DNA of 64,000 nucleotides from Halomonas sp. TD01 (GCF_923868895.1 NZ_OV350343.1:3472001-3536000), one strand, 5' to 3'. Shown: positions 8,758 to 20,226, counted from the stretch's first letter. The notes: generated by a model not told the origin, from the sequence alone. Numbers and translations: made by a program.

Positions 8758-11187
8758 TTAATGGGTACTCGTTACGGCGGTTGAACTAAAAGCCGGATCG
8801 GAACCTTTTAACGATACACTCTCGTCAATTGGGTCGCTATGTAGCGCTACGGCCAGAACTTCATCTATCCACTGTACGGGGCGGATATCAAGAGCCCCTT
8901 TAATATTTTCTGGCACTTCCTTGAGGTCCCGACGATTTTCCTCAGGAATTAAGACCGTCTTTATACCACCGCGGCGGGCTGCCAGCAATTTCTCCTTTAG
9001 CCCCCCAATAGGCATCACTTCGCCACGTAGGTTCACTTCGCCCGTCATGGCCACATCACAACGCACAGGGCGTTGAGTATAAGCAGAGACAATGGCGGTT
9101 ACCATGGCAATGCCTGCACTGGGGCCATCTTTGGGCGTAGCGCCCTCTGGAACATGGATATGCAAGTCTTCGTTTTCAAACCGCTGCGGATCAATACCAT
9201 ACTCTTTCGCACGCGCCTTAACGACCGTTTGCGCCGCACTCACTGACTCTTTCATAACATCGCCCAGTGAGCCGGTTTTGTTAATACGCCCCTTGCCGGG
9301 CGTAACAACAGATTCGATATTCAATAATTCGCCGCCAACCGATGTCCACGCCAGCCCCGTCACGCGGCCGACTTGATCTTCTTGCTCAGCCAACCCGTAG
9401 CTATAACGGCGAACACCGGCATAGGCTTCAATATCTTCAGCTGCCAGCACCTGTTGAGCCTGCAGCTTACTTCCCTGCTTGCCACTAGTTGTCTGCTCGG
9501 CTTCTAAGCGCTCACGCAGCACCTTACGGCACACTTTAGCTATCTGACGCTCTAGCTCTCGCACCCCGGCTTCACGCGTGTAATAACGCACCAGTTCTAG
9601 CAGCGCATCATCGTTGAGGGCCAGCTCTTCTGTTTTGAGGCCATTCGCCTCCTGCTGCTTAGGCAACAAATAGCGTCTCGCGATCGCTAGCTTTTCATCT
9701 TCGGTGTAACCCGGCAGACGAATTATTTCCATACGGTCCAACAGCGGACCAGGAATATTCATCGAGTTAGCAGTGCAGATAAATAGCGTTTCAGAAAGAT
9801 CGTAGTCCAACTCAAGGTAATGATCACTAAAGCTGTTGTTTTGCTCAGGATCAAGCACCTCTAGCAGCGCTGACGCCGGGTCTCCGCGATGATCCATACC
9901 GAGCTTATCGACTTCATCCAATAAAAACAGCGGGTTTTTAACGCCAGCACGACTCATCCGCTGCATTAACTTACCCGGCAAGGAGCCGATATAGGTGCGG
10001 CGATGACCACGAATTTCAGACTCATCGCGCACGCCACCTAACGCCAAGCGGACATACTTACGATTCGTGGCCCGCGCGATGGATTGACCAAGCGAGGTTT
10101 TGCCCACCCCTGGCGGGCCCACCAAGCATAATACGGGCCCTTTCATCTTGCGCACACGCTTTTGTACCGCAAGATACTCAAGAATACGCGCTTTTACTTC
10201 TTCTAAGCCGTAATGGTCTTGATCCAGCACTTCCTGAGCTTTCACTAGGTCGTGCTTGACGCGGGTACGCTTCTTCCATGGGACGGCAATTAGCCAGTCT
10301 AGATAGGAGCGAACCACGGTAGCCTCGGCTGAGTTAGCAGCCATCATCTTTAGCTTATTAAGCTCTTGCGTAGCTTTTTCAGCGGCTTCTTTAGGCATGC
10401 CAGATGAGGCGATGGCTTGCTCGTATTTTTCAGCCTCATTCGGCACATTATCCAGCTCACCCATCTCTTTCTGGATGGCCTTCATCTGCTCATTGAGGTA
10501 ATACTCGCGCTGGGTCTTTTCCATCTGCTCTTTCACACGCGAGCGGATGCGTTTTTCAACCTGCAACAGATCAATTTCTGACTCGATAAGCGCCATTAAG
10601 TGCTCTATACGATCGCGTACGCGATCCATTTCGAGCAACTCTTGCTTATCGCCTATCTTTAATGACAGGTGCGCGCAGATGGTATCGACCAGCCGGCTTG
10701 GGTCTTCAATTCCAGAAAGCGAATTGAGTACCTCATTAGGCACTTTTTTAGACAACTTAACGTATTGCTCAAATTGGTTGAGCAGCACACGCACCAGCGC
10801 TTCTTGCTCTCGACTGGTTAGCGGCTCACTCTCGCGAGGTACCAAGTAAGCTTGGGTGTAGCCCGCCTCGTGCTCTTCAATATCAATAACGTCAGCGCGA
10901 AAATTACCCTCAATCAACACTTTCACAGTGCCATCGGGCAATTTTAGCAGTTGCATGATATCGGCCACGGTGCCCATGGCATAAAGATCAGCGTTATCGG
11001 GCTCATCCTGGGAGGCCTCGCGCTGAGCCACCAGCAGCACACGTTTGTCGGCCTCCATCGCCGCTTCCAACGCTTGGATGGACTTCTCACGACCAACAAA
11101 AAGTGGAATAACCATTTGCGGGTACACAACCACATCCCGCAAAGGCAACAGGGGTAGACATTGTGTCTGATCGGCGTTCTGCTGCAT
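8758..11187 (-). CDS. lon: ATP-dependent Lon protease
   Basis: Cytoplasmic AAA+ serine protease that degrades misfolded and regulatory proteins. The substrate-binding N-domain starts with LPLLPLRDVVVYPQMVIPLFVGR. Then come a long coiled coil (residues about 190-260), Walker A GPPGVGKTS near residue 355, Walker B FLLDEVDKL, and the C-terminal protease domain with catalytic Ser in PKDGPSAGIAM and Lys further on in PIGGLKEKLLAA. Length of 809 residues is typical (E. coli 784). The C-terminal tail (about 20 residues, Ser/Thr rich) is variable in the family. It sits between clpX and hupB, the conserved order, with a terminator after clpX giving it an independent promoter. Confidence 0.97.
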   Translation of the reverse strand: MQQNADQTQCLPLLPLRDVVVYPQMVIPLFVGREKSIQALEAAMEADKRVLLVAQREASQDEPDNADLYAMGTVADIMQLLKLPDGTVKVLIEGNFRADVIDIEEHEAGYTQAYLVPRESEPLTSREQEALVRVLLNQFEQYVKLSKKVPNEVLNSLSGIEDPSRLVDTICAHLSLKIGDKQELLEMDRVRDRIEHLMALIESEIDLLQVEKRIRSRVKEQMEKTQREYYLNEQMKAIQKEMGELDNVPNEAEKYEQAIASSGMPKEAAEKATQELNKLKMMAANSAEATVVRSYLDWLIAVPWKKRTRVKHDLVKAQEVLDQDHYGLEEVKARILEYLAVQKRVRKMKGPVLCLVGPPGVGKTSLGQSIARATNRKYVRLALGGVRDESEIRGHRRTYIGSLPGKLMQRMSRAGVKNPLFLLDEVDKLGMDHRGDPASALLEVLDPEQNNSFSDHYLELDYDLSETLFICTANSMNIPGPLLDRMEIIRLPGYTEDEKLAIARRYLLPKQQEANGLKTEELALNDDALLELVRYYTREAGVRELERQIAKVCRKVLRERLEAEQTTSGKQGSKLQAQQVLAAEDIEAYAGVRRYSYGLAEQEDQVGRVTGLAWTSVGGELLNIESVVTPGKGRINKTGSLGDVMKESVSAAQTVVKARAKEYGIDPQRFENEDLHIHVPEGATPKDGPSAGIAMVTAIVSAYTQRPVRCDVAMTGEVNLRGEVMPIGGLKEKLLAARRGGIKTVLIPEENRRDLKEVPENIKGALDIRPVQWIDEVLAVALHSDPIDESVSLKGSDPAFSSTAVTSTH

Positions 11188-11224
11188 CGCAGACGTTCCT
11201 CAAAATCGGATGAGTACTTGAAAG

Positions 11225-11242
11225 GGTACTTAGCCAAGTACC
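11225..11242 (-). promoter_or_regulatory. Inverted repeat in lon 5' region
   Basis: GGTACTT and AAGTACC (11225-11231 and 11236-11242) form a perfect 7-bp inverted repeat around AGCC, about 40 bases before the lon start. A third related half-site (GTACTT) lies at 11216-11221. It could be an operator or an mRNA hairpin; the sequence does not decide, and I could not recognise a heat-shock promoter here. Confidence 0.35.
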
Positions 11243-11313
11243 TCACAGTATGAAAAGCATGGCGCTAGGCGCTGAGCGGCTAGGCAAACATTTCATGAGT
11301 AACTTATGAATAA

Positions 11314-11339
11314 CAAGGGGTCGCCTAGGCGACCCCTTG
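11314..11339 (-). terminator. Hairpin terminator after clpX
   Basis: CAAGGGGTCGCC and GGCGACCCCTTG form a perfect 12-bp stem closing on TA. The tail on the minus strand is TTATTCAT, which is only moderately T-rich. It lies 46 bases past the clpX stop and separates it from lon. Confidence 0.7.
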
Positions 11340-11385
11340 GTTTGGCGCAAGCGGTAAAAGCTAGGCCGTGTCGTGCACTTAGATA

Positions 11386-12666
11386 CTAGCCATCGGTGCC
11401 ATCAACACGAGTGTCTTCCTGCTGCGAATAGATCAGCAGTGGCTCGCTTTCGCCAGCAATCACTGAACTATCAATTACCACCTTGCTAACACCTTCAAGC
11501 GAAGGAATCTCATACATGGTATCTAGCAGCACAGATTCAAGAATAGACCGCAACCCTCGCGCCCCGGTCTTACGCTCCATGGCCTTGGTTGCGACAGCAC
11601 GCAGCGCATCATCTCTGAACTCGAGCGTGACATCTTCCATCTCAAAGAGCTTAGCGTACTGCTTAACCAGCGAGTTCTTAGGCTCGGTTAAGATCTGCAC
11701 CAGCGCATCTTCATTTAGCTCAGTGAGCGTCGCAATAACGGGTAGACGTCCAACAAACTCAGGAATTAAACCAAATTTCACTAAATCGTCTGGCTCTACG
11801 TCTGCTAACAATTCACCGACACCACGTGAAGACTCTTTGCTCTTCACACTGGCATTGAAACCAATGCCGCCTTTCTCAGCACGGTCGCGGATAACTTTAT
11901 CAAGTCCCGCGAAAGCACCACCCACAATAAACAGAATGTTGGCCGTATTAACCTGAACAAATTCTTGCTGGGGATGCTTACGACCACCCTGAGGTGGCAC
12001 GGATGCTGTTGTGCCTTCAATCAACTTGAGTAGCGCCTGCTGGACGCCCTCACCCGACACATCACGCGTGATGGAAGGGTTGTCAGACTTGCGCGAAATC
12101 TTATCGATTTCATCGATATAGACAATGCCTCGCTCAGCCTTCTCGACGTCGTAATCACACTTTTGCAAAAGCTTTTGGATGATGTTCTCAACATCCTCAC
12201 CCACATAACCTGCTTCTGTCAGCGTGGTGGCATCGGCAATGGTAAAAGGCACATTCAATAGCCGCGCCATGGTTTCCGCCAGCAGTGTTTTACCACTACC
12301 CGTAGGACCAATAAGCAGAATATTTGATTTACCTAGTTCTACATCGCCTTCGCGCACTTCCGTCTTAAGACGCTTGTAGTGGTTATAAACCGCTACAGAA
12401 AGCACCATTTTGGCGCGATCTTGTCCGATGACATAGTCGTCTAACGTATGACGTATTTCGCGAGGCGTAGGTAAACGCTCTTCATCGCTCTCGGCATCGG
12501 CTTCGAGAACTTCTTCGCGAATGATGTCATTACATAAGTCGACACACTCATCGCAGATATATACGGACGGGCCTGCAATTAGCTTACGTACTTCGTTTTG
12601 ATTTTTACCACAAAACGAGCAGTATAAGAGCTTGCCACCTTCGTCCTTGCCTTTGCCGTCGGCCAT
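11386..12666 (-). CDS. clpX: ATP-dependent Clp protease, unfoldase subunit ClpX
   Basis: AAA+ unfoldase that recognises tagged proteins and feeds them to ClpP. The N-terminal zinc-binding domain is intact with Cys16, Cys19, Cys38 and Cys41 ([16 protein letters not shown]). Walker A GPTGSGKT is near residue 120, Walker [11 protein letters not shown] follows, then the pore GYVGEDV region and the sensor-2 arginine in KTGARGLRS. The ClpP-docking IGF-like loop appears as IGFNASV. Length of 426 residues matches E. coli (424). It lies 74 bases downstream of clpP on the same strand, the conserved clpPX arrangement. Confidence 0.97.
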   Translation of the reverse strand: MADGKGKDEGGKLLYCSFCGKNQNEVRKLIAGPSVYICDECVDLCNDIIREEVLEADAESDEERLPTPREIRHTLDDYVIGQDRAKMVLSVAVYNHYKRLKTEVREGDVELGKSNILLIGPTGSGKTLLAETMARLLNVPFTIADATTLTEAGYVGEDVENIIQKLLQKCDYDVEKAERGIVYIDEIDKISRKSDNPSITRDVSGEGVQQALLKLIEGTTASVPPQGGRKHPQQEFVQVNTANILFIVGGAFAGLDKVIRDRAEKGGIGFNASVKSKESSRGVGELLADVEPDDLVKFGLIPEFVGRLPVIATLTELNEDALVQILTEPKNSLVKQYAKLFEMEDVTLEFRDDALRAVATKAMERKTGARGLRSILESVLLDTMYEIPSLEGVSKVVIDSSVIAGESEPLLIYSQQEDTRVDGTDG

Positions 12667-12740
12667 TCGCGTACCTCTATCACTGCGGCGGCTTACGCCG
12701 CCGGAAAAGCTCGTTAGAAAAGCAGAATCCTATCACGCTA

Positions 12741-13358
12741 TCAGGATGTAGGCCGCTTATCCAGCACTGCGTCAATCAAGCCATATTCTTGGGCTGTAGT
12801 GGCGCTCATAAAGTTGTCACGGTCAGTATCCCTAGCAACAGCCTCAAGATCTTGACCAGTGTGGTGAGCCAAAATCTGATTCAGCTTCTCACGAATACCT
12901 AAAATCTCACGAGTGTGAATTTCGATATCAGACGCTTGGCCTTGATAGCCACCTAACGGCTGATGAATCATCACACGAGAATTAGGCAAACAATAACGCT
13001 TACCCGCTGCGCCGGCCGTCAGCAACAGTGCACCCATGCTGGCTGCTTGACCAATACATACGGTCGAAACATCAGGCTTAATAAACTGCATGGTGTCATA
13101 AATAGACATACCTGCCGTAACAGATCCACCAGGCGAGTTAATGTAAAGGTGAATATCTTTATCAGGATTCTCTGACTCAAGAAACAGCAGCTGCGCTACG
13201 ACTAAATTCGCCATGTAATCTTCAACTGGTCCCACCAGGAAAATAACACGCTCTTTTAGCAGACGTGAGTAGATGTCATAGGCTCTTTCCCCTTTGGCGC
13301 TCTGCTCAACCACCATGGGCACTAAACCGCCGGCGTTTTGAATATCAAACTCACTCAT
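12741..13358 (-). CDS. clpP: ATP-dependent Clp protease, proteolytic subunit
   Basis: Barrel-forming serine peptidase that partners ClpX. The ATG at 13358 follows GGAAT and gives 205 residues; a longer in-frame start is less likely because ClpP is normally about 200 residues. Catalytic Ser107 (GQAASMGA), His132 (VMIHQPLGG) and an Asp in the [10 protein letters not shown] region are visible. The first residues [20 protein letters not shown] include the propeptide normally removed by self-cleavage. Directly follows tig and precedes clpX, as in most gammaproteobacteria. Confidence 0.97.
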   Translation of the reverse strand: MSEFDIQNAGGLVPMVVEQSAKGERAYDIYSRLLKERVIFLVGPVEDYMANLVVAQLLFLESENPDKDIHLYINSPGGSVTAGMSIYDTMQFIKPDVSTVCIGQAASMGALLLTAGAAGKRYCLPNSRVMIHQPLGGYQGQASDIEIHTREILGIREKLNQILAHHTGQDLEAVARDTDRDNFMSATTAQEYGLIDAVLDKRPTS

Positions 13359-13420
13359 TCGTGATTCCTTGCGTCCGGTAAGGGAAAGCGCACCCATCTT
13401 GGGTGCGCCACGCGATAAAG

Positions 13421-14773
13421 TTAGGCGCTAGCTTGCTCGCTTTCTTCAACACCTTCATCTTGCTCGGCTTGTTGCTGGGCAGCTGCCAGTGCTTGCTGGT
13501 ATGACATTTCAACGTCTTTAACGTTCGCCTGCTCCAGCAGCTTATCAACGGCCTTTTCTTCCAGAATGGCAGACTTCACCTGAGTTTTGAGCTGCTCATT
13601 GCCCATGTAGTATTCAACTACTTCGGAAGGATCCTGATACTGCTCTGCCAGTTCTTCAACCTTGGCTTTAATCGCGTCATCGTCAGCGTCTAGCTCATTC
13701 GCTTTGATAACCTCGGCCAACAACAAGCCTACCTGAACACGACCTTTCGCTTGTGCTTCGAACAGCTCATTCGGCAGCTGACTAACGTCAAAATCTTCGC
13801 CAAGACCAAATTGCTGTGCCGCTTGGCGTTTCATACCGTCAGTTTCTTGCTGGACAAGCGCACTTGGCACAGGAATATCATTCGCTTTTTTCAGCGCATC
13901 TAATACCTGCTGCTTCACACGGTTATCAACCGCCTGGGCCGCTTCACGGGTCATGTTCTTTTTGATCTCAGCGCGGAATTTGGTTTCATCACCATCTTCA
14001 ACACCGAAACGCTCAATGAACTCAGCGTCAACTTCAGGCAGCGCTTGGCTGCTCACGCTATGAACAGTGACTTTGAATGTGGCTTCGTTACCAGCCAAAT
14101 GCTCGGCTTGGTAATCTTCAGGGAACGTAACAGTGATGGTTTTCTCATCACCTGCTTTCGTGCCGATCAACTGCTCTTCAAAGCCTGGAATGAAGCTATT
14201 GGAACCAATGACCAGGGCATGGCCTTCAGCGCTTCCACCCTCAAACGGCTCATCGCCCAGGAAGCCCTGGAAATCGATGGTAACTTGATCGCCATCAGCG
14301 GCAGCGGCGTCTACTTCTTCCCACGCAGCGTTTTGCTTGCGCAGCGTATCGATCATTTCGTCGACATCAGCATCGTTAACCGTCACTACCGGACGCTCAA
14401 CTTCGGTGCCTTCGATAGATGCAAGCTCGACCTGCGGATAAATTTCCATAACCGCCACAAACTCTAGATCTTTGCCAGCTTGATTTACTTTTGGCTCAAT
14501 CTGGGGGAATCCGGCAGGGTTTAGGCCTTCTTCGGTGATGGCACGCACATAGCGCTCACGCATCACTTCACCTACCACTTCATTGCGCACGCTGTCGCCG
14601 TAGCGCTGACGAACTACAGCCATCGGCACTCGGCCTTGGCGAAAACCATTCAGGCGAACGTTCTTCGCGGTGTCTTTCAAGCGAGCGCTGACGGCCTCGT
14701 CGATTTCGGCGGCCGGCACCTGAATTGTGATACGGCGTTCGATCTGGGAGGTCGTCTCGACGGAAACTTGCAT
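13421..14773 (-). CDS. tig: Trigger factor, ribosome-associated chaperone
   Basis: First chaperone met by nascent chains. The ribosome-binding signature appears in the N-domain as NGFRQGRVP (G-F-R-x-G-x-x-P) near residue 44. The FKBP-type isomerase domain runs from about 160 to 250 ([19 protein letters not shown], then [17 protein letters not shown]). A long helical C-terminal chaperone domain with an acidic, Glu/Gln-rich tail follows. Length is 450 residues (E. coli 432). Head gene of the tig-clpP-clpX series. The upstream 250 bases carry no gene; they contain a 14-bp palindrome AAAACGATCGTTTT at 14917-14930 of unknown role. Confidence 0.96.
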   Translation of the reverse strand: MQVSVETTSQIERRITIQVPAAEIDEAVSARLKDTAKNVRLNGFRQGRVPMAVVRQRYGDSVRNEVVGEVMRERYVRAITEEGLNPAGFPQIEPKVNQAGKDLEFVAVMEIYPQVELASIEGTEVERPVVTVNDADVDEMIDTLRKQNAAWEEVDAAAADGDQVTIDFQGFLGDEPFEGGSAEGHALVIGSNSFIPGFEEQLIGTKAGDEKTITVTFPEDYQAEHLAGNEATFKVTVHSVSSQALPEVDAEFIERFGVEDGDETKFRAEIKKNMTREAAQAVDNRVKQQVLDALKKANDIPVPSALVQQETDGMKRQAAQQFGLGEDFDVSQLPNELFEAQAKGRVQVGLLLAEVIKANELDADDDAIKAKVEELAEQYQDPSEVVEYYMGNEQLKTQVKSAILEEKAVDKLLEQANVKDVEMSYQQALAAAQQQAEQDEGVEESEQASA

Positions 14774-15023
14774 GAATTGTCCTCTAGCGGCTGGGCGTTA
14801 TGTTGATTGCGTAAATTAAGTTCAAGGGGGCAATTTTAAGAACCCTAGCGCATCGTGGCAAGCGCCATGCTCGCAAGATGGGGGCATAACCCACAAATAC
14901 AAGGGTAATCACTAGCAAAACGATCGTTTTAGGCCGTTTTTTCTGACCGCAGCACAGTCAAAACCATTTCCAAATGTTAAACGTAGCTTTTCGGTCTAAT
15001 TATCACACTTAAGACAATGGCCT

Positions 15024-15392
15024 TTAATCGCGCTTTGCCCACCACAAAGAAACAGCATGGAATAGCAGCCCACATGTTGCGGCGTGGGAAATAAACACTT
15101 GCCAGCTAATCCAATCAGTAAACAAACCATGCCAGAAACCCATTACCAGGGCACCCATTAGCAGCATAATTAATAAGCGCTGACATAATTTTGGCAGGGC
15201 TTTTCGTGCGCTAGCGGACAGCATTTTCCACTGAATAACGGCAGCGCCCGCTACGATGGCTAACGCAATAAGCAACAAGGTTTGGCGTGTTTCATGCCCT
15301 TCTACCATGTAGCGGGGTATCGCAGCCAGCATCACAATGCAAAGTCCGAGGGCAACGCTTATGCGCTCTGGAGAATAAGGGACTCGCTGCAT
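15024..15392 (-). CDS. Small integral membrane protein, unknown function
   Basis: I do not recognise a named family. The 122-residue product has four likely membrane helices, at about residues 10-27, 36-53, 70-88 and 95-115, separated by short basic or polar loops (QWKMLSASARKALPKLCQR is the largest). There is no signal peptide cleavage site and no enzyme motif. It starts 2 bases after the stop of a flavodoxin gene, so the two are cotranscribed and probably translationally coupled. Linkage to flavodoxin suggests, without proving, a redox or membrane-associated role. Confidence 0.7.
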   Translation of the reverse strand: MQRVPYSPERISVALGLCIVMLAAIPRYMVEGHETRQTLLLIALAIVAGAAVIQWKMLSASARKALPKLCQRLLIMLLMGALVMGFWHGLFTDWISWQVFISHAATCGLLFHAVSLWWAKRD

Positions 15393-15394
15393 CG

Positions 15395-15856
15395 TTAGGC
15401 AACCTTTAGCTGCTGAGATTCAATCCACTCTTCCGCCCACGGGATAGCGGCGTCATCTGCCATAAAGGTTTCCATAGCATCTACTTCCAGCCGATCACCT
15501 AAACGCGTTGCACCATGGTCCTCTAATAGCGCATCGAGTGCCCTTCCCGCCCCACAAAACGTATCACCGTAGGAGCTATCACCCAACGCAATTAGCCCAT
15601 ACCGCAATGAGGTAAGCGAAGGGTTTTTTTCCTGCACACCCCGCACAAAGGAAACAAAATTACCTGGATAGTCGCCGCTTCCCGTGGTCGATACACAAAA
15701 CAGCGTAAGATCTTGGTTATTAGTTAAATCTTCAATCGTCGGCTGCTCAGAAATATTAACCTTATAGCCAGCCTGTTCAAACAACGGCTTTACTTGCTCT
15801 GCGACATCTAGCGCACCACCGTACATTGTTCCGACTAGAATCGTTAGCGTTGGCAT
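15395..15856 (-). CDS. Flavodoxin / MioC-like FMN protein
   Basis: A short-chain flavodoxin-fold protein of 153 residues. The FMN phosphate-binding loop is the segment VGTMYGGALDVAEQV right after the first strand (residues 6-20). The later segments CVSTTGSGDYPGNF and ALGDSSYGDTFCGAG correspond to the isoalloxazine-binding loops of MioC and of flavodoxin domains in sulfite reductase. The ATG at 15856 has GAGGAG upstream; an earlier in-frame start adds only six residues and lacks a good ribosome site. It is probably an electron carrier in the cytoplasm; the redox partner is unknown. Cotranscribed with a small membrane protein. Confidence 0.85.
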   Translation of the reverse strand: MPTLTILVGTMYGGALDVAEQVKPLFEQAGYKVNISEQPTIEDLTNNQDLTLFCVSTTGSGDYPGNFVSFVRGVQEKNPSLTSLRYGLIALGDSSYGDTFCGAGRALDALLEDHGATRLGDRLEVDAMETFMADDAAIPWAEEWIESQQLKVA

Positions 15857-16000
15857 GGCCGTACTCCTCTGCAAAAGTGTCGCACTGTGCTTTGTTCAGT
15901 CGACAAATACCCGATGAATTTGGTCAAATATTAACACGACTCGTAAAAACGGCACACGCCTTCTCATGAGGCGACTATCAATCTTCCAGTAGGAAATCTT

Positions 16001-16207
16001 ATGCAGCAACTCTTCGAGGCATGGATAACACCGATCATGGTCGGTGGTTTAATCGTGTTTATGTGCTTTATTATTTGGGACTTAGCTAAGAAGTCGAACG
16101 CAGGGAAATTTGGCACGATCATGCTTTTTGTCGTTTTGGGGGCCGGCATGCTGGGTTATATCATCAAGGTAGTGATCACTTGGCTCATCGAAGGGCGTGG
16201 ACTTTAG
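16001..16207 (+). CDS. DUF2788 family small membrane protein
   Basis: A 68-residue protein with two membrane helices (about residues 10-27 and 38-58) joined by the basic loop DLAKKSNAGKFGT. Size, the WDLAKKS.AGKFGT loop and the IKG/IKV-type end match the DUF2788 family found in Pseudomonas and Halomonas. Function unknown. It is monocistronic, divergent from the flavodoxin gene, and ends in an intrinsic terminator. The start codon follows TAGGAAATCTT, an acceptable ribosome site. Confidence 0.75.
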   Translation: MQQLFEAWITPIMVGGLIVFMCFIIWDLAKKSNAGKFGTIMLFVVLGAGMLGYIIKVVITWLIEGRGL

Positions 16208-16218
16208 CCAGAAAATAA

Positions 16219-16247
16219 AAAAAGGAGCACCAAACGGCGCTCCTTTT
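16219..16247. terminator. Intrinsic terminator between DUF2788 gene and ihfA
   Basis: AAAAGGAGCACC pairs with GGCGCTCCTTTT around AAAC, with one internal mismatch, and is flanked by A- and T-runs on both sides. It can serve the converging DUF2788 and ihfA transcripts. Confidence 0.88.
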
Positions 16248-16300
16248 CATGTGCAACTATCTTAGCCAATGCAACAGTACGTTTAAATTTCCACTACACA

Positions 16301-16597
16301 TTAGCTGCTTGTATAGCGCTCTACCTGCTGCTTTAATTTTTGACCGGGACGAAAAGTAACCACGCGCCGGGCAGAAATGGGAATCTCTTCACCTGTTTTG
16401 GGGTTACGCCCCGGTCTTTCACGCTTATCACGCAAATCGAAATTTCCGAAACCCGATAGCTTAACCTGCTCATTTTCGCGCAAGCAGGCACGAATTTCTT
16501 CAAAAAAAGCCTCAACCATGGCTTTGGCTTCTCGCTTCGACAGCGCAAGCTCAGTGTGTAAATGTTCTGCTAGCTCTGCTTTGGTCAACGCACCCAT
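16301..16597 (-). CDS. ihfA: Integration host factor, alpha subunit
   Basis: Sequence-specific DNA-bending protein, heterodimer with IhfB. The ATG at 16597 has GGAGGGGG upstream and yields 98 residues beginning [13 protein letters not shown], almost the E. coli IhfA start. The segments [31 protein letters not shown] and [22 protein letters not shown] (the DNA-intercalating Pro arm) are diagnostic of IhfA and not HU. It lies 105 bases after pheT, the classical pheST-ihfA order. A longer in-frame start would add unrelated residues. Confidence 0.96.
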   Translation of the reverse strand: MGALTKAELAEHLHTELALSKREAKAMVEAFFEEIRACLRENEQVKLSGFGNFDLRDKRERPGRNPKTGEEIPISARRVVTFRPGQKLKQQVERYTSS

Positions 16598-16702
16598 AAG
16601 GCCCCCTCCATGTAGCAAACGCATTGCCAAGAACGTGATAAGCGCGTGTCATGGCATTGTTTAATTATTCGCGTAACTATTCACAAATACTTCCCACGAA
16701 TA

Positions 16703-19084
16703 CTATCCACGTAGCTCAGCGTCTAATTCAGCTCGCACTTGCGATACGATGGAATCTACCAACGGGTTGATTTCATCGTCATTTAGCGTGCGCGATGCAT
16801 GCTGCCACGTCAAGCCCAACGCAATACTCTTGTAACCATCGGCGACGCCCTTACCAGCATAGACATCAAACAGCTTAATGTCTTTTAAGTAATCCCCCGC
16901 TTGCGCTTTTGCACAGTCAAGTAGCGCCTGCACCGGCGTCTCCGCCTTAACAGTAAAGGCCAAGTCACGGCGAACCTCAGGATAACGAGACAGCGGTTCA
17001 AAAGCTGGAATGACACCCTCGCTGAGCGCATCTAAACGAACTTCAAACATAACAGCATCAACTTTCAGTCCAAGCTTAGCTCGCACTTGAGGATGTAACG
17101 TGCCAATCCAACCAGCAGGCTTACCATGATGCAACAGCTTCGCCGTTTGCCCAGGATGTAATGAAGGATGCTCACCTGGCTCAAAGCGCCATGCGTCAAG
17201 CGCGCCACCAAGCGCTAGCAGGCTTTCTAAATCCCCTTTAAGATCGTAGAAATCGACCTGGGCTTTAACACCATTCCAACCCTCAACTTCACGACCTCCG
17301 CACGCCAGCGCCCCCATCATTGGGATCTGCGAGAGGTTGTCCAAATGGCCGTTAAATACCAATCCGGTTTCAAACAGTCTGACACGAGTTTGCTGGCGGT
17401 TGAGGTTGTGCTCAAGCGCACGCACTAAGCCGGGGAACAGACTAGCCCGCATCACCGACAAATCTGACGAAATCGGGTTCGCCAGCACTGGTGAAACTGC
17501 ATCTGGCAACATCGTCGCTTGCAGATCAGGCGAAACAAAGCTGTAAGTTATCGCCTCCTGAAAACCACGAGCTACCATTTGGTTGCGCAGTTGAGCTTGC
17601 GTTAACACCGCCTCGTTAGCCGGACGTAACGCCAAACGCGCCGCAGGACGTCGGACAGGCAGGTTGTTGTAGCCATGAACGCGCGCAATCTCCTCAATGA
17701 GGTCTTCTTCGATCGCCACGTCAAAACGCCAGCTGGGCGCTGTGACTGACCAGCCATCTACCTGCTTATCAACCGCAAGCCCTAAACGCTGAAGAATATC
17801 AGTTACGTCTTCAACTGGCAGACGCTTCGAAAGCGCACTTTCAAGACGCGCCTCGCGCAGCACGATGCTGCGTGGCACTGGCAGGTGCTCATCACTAGAC
17901 GACTCAGTAACAGGCCCTGCCTGGCCACCACATATATCCATCAGGAGCTGACTGGCACGTTCAACGGCCACACTGGCAAGCGCCGGATCAACGCCACGCT
18001 CAAAACGATGAGATGCATCTGTATGGAGGCCATAAGAACGGGCCTGTCCTGCGATAGCCAGCGGCGTGAAATAGGCAGACTCCAAGAAAATCGTATCGGT
18101 TTTCTCATTCACCCCTGAATTCTCGCCCCCCATGACACCTGCCATTGCAAGAGGGCCCTTATCATCTGCAATAACCAGCGTTTCCGGCCTAAGCGCCACT
18201 TCTTGCCCGTCCAACAAGGTCAAACGCTCTTCATTACGCGCCAAACGAACGGTGATACCGCCGTGAAGATTGTCACGGTCAAATGCATGCAATGGTTGCC
18301 CCAGCTCTAACATCACATAGTTGGTGACATCAACTACGGGGTCGATAGAGCGAACACCGCTGCGCCGGAGGCGCTCTACCATCCACAGTGGGGTTTCGAC
18401 GCTAACATCAACGCCTTTGATAATACGACCCATGTAGCGCGGGCATTGCTCCGGCGCCTCAATACGTACTGAAAAAGTATCATCGATGCTGGCATCAACA
18501 GCAGCAATGTCGGGCCCACTCACCGGAAGGCGATTGAGCACACCCACTTCTCGTGCCAGCCCTTTGATGCTGAGACAATCACCACGGTTCGGCGTGAGAT
18601 CAACCTCAATGGTCATGTCGTCAAGCTGCATGTACTCCCGAAAACTGATGCCTACCGGTGCGGAAGCAGGCAGCACCAAAATACCAGGTGACGTGTCCTC
18701 CTCCAGACCTAACTCAGAGGCCGAGCAAATCATTCCGCGGGACTCAACGCCACGCAACTTGGCTTTCTTGATTTTAAAGTCGCCAGGCAGAACCCCACCT
18801 ACCTGAGCAAACGGAATTTTTTGACCAACGTCGACGTTGGGAGCGCCGCAAACAACCTGCACAGGCTCACCGGTACCATCATTGACAGTACATACGTTGA
18901 GCTTGTCAGCATCAGGGTGCCTCTCTTTAGTCAGCACCTCTGCAATGACTACCCCACTAAACGAGGACGCAACGGCCTCAATGGCATCGACTTCAAGGCC
19001 TGCCATGGTGATTTGATCGGCGATTGCCTGTGTATCAAGCTGCGGAGCCACCCAGTCACGCAGCCACTGTTCTGAAAATTTCAT
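16703..19084 (-). CDS. pheT: Phenylalanyl-tRNA synthetase beta subunit
   Basis: Large subunit of the alpha2-beta2 synthetase. Domains follow the normal order: EMAP/OB-like tRNA-binding domain (residues 40-150, VVCGAPNV), B3/4 editing domain (residues 210-380), the B5 domain, the catalytic-like core with LFETGLVF, and the C-terminal FDX-ACB domain (FEPLSRYPEVRRDLAFTV to the end LTWQHASRTLNDDE). Length of 793 residues matches E. coli (795). It starts 26 bases after pheS and is cotranscribed with it. Confidence 0.97.
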   Translation of the reverse strand: MKFSEQWLRDWVAPQLDTQAIADQITMAGLEVDAIEAVASSFSGVVIAEVLTKERHPDADKLNVCTVNDGTGEPVQVVCGAPNVDVGQKIPFAQVGGVLPGDFKIKKAKLRGVESRGMICSASELGLEEDTSPGILVLPASAPVGISFREYMQLDDMTIEVDLTPNRGDCLSIKGLAREVGVLNRLPVSGPDIAAVDASIDDTFSVRIEAPEQCPRYMGRIIKGVDVSVETPLWMVERLRRSGVRSIDPVVDVTNYVMLELGQPLHAFDRDNLHGGITVRLARNEERLTLLDGQEVALRPETLVIADDKGPLAMAGVMGGENSGVNEKTDTIFLESAYFTPLAIAGQARSYGLHTDASHRFERGVDPALASVAVERASQLLMDICGGQAGPVTESSSDEHLPVPRSIVLREARLESALSKRLPVEDVTDILQRLGLAVDKQVDGWSVTAPSWRFDVAIEEDLIEEIARVHGYNNLPVRRPAARLALRPANEAVLTQAQLRNQMVARGFQEAITYSFVSPDLQATMLPDAVSPVLANPISSDLSVMRASLFPGLVRALEHNLNRQQTRVRLFETGLVFNGHLDNLSQIPMMGALACGGREVEGWNGVKAQVDFYDLKGDLESLLALGGALDAWRFEPGEHPSLHPGQTAKLLHHGKPAGWIGTLHPQVRAKLGLKVDAVMFEVRLDALSEGVIPAFEPLSRYPEVRRDLAFTVKAETPVQALLDCAKAQAGDYLKDIKLFDVYAGKGVADGYKSIALGLTWQHASRTLNDDEINPLVDSIVSQVRAELDAELRG

Positions 19085-19110
19085 ATTGATTCCCGTCGCT
19101 GGCAGCGGTC

Positions 19111-20145
<1,035 letters not shown>

Positions 20146-20190
20146 TTAAGCGATTTCCATCTCTAAAGATGGCTGGCATGTTGAAGGTGA

Positions 20191-20226
20191 CAAAAAAACA
20201 GGGGAAGAGCGGCTGCTCTTCCCCTG
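20191..20226 (-). terminator. Intrinsic terminator or attenuator between rplT and pheS
   Basis: CAGGGGAAGAGC (20199-20210) and GCTCTTCCCCTG (20215-20226) form a perfect 12-bp stem with a GCCG/GGCT loop, followed on the minus strand by seven T. In E. coli this interval holds the pheM leader and attenuator. Here I find no short Phe-rich leader upstream of the hairpin, so ordinary termination of the thrS-rplT transcript is the simpler reading. Confidence 0.9.
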
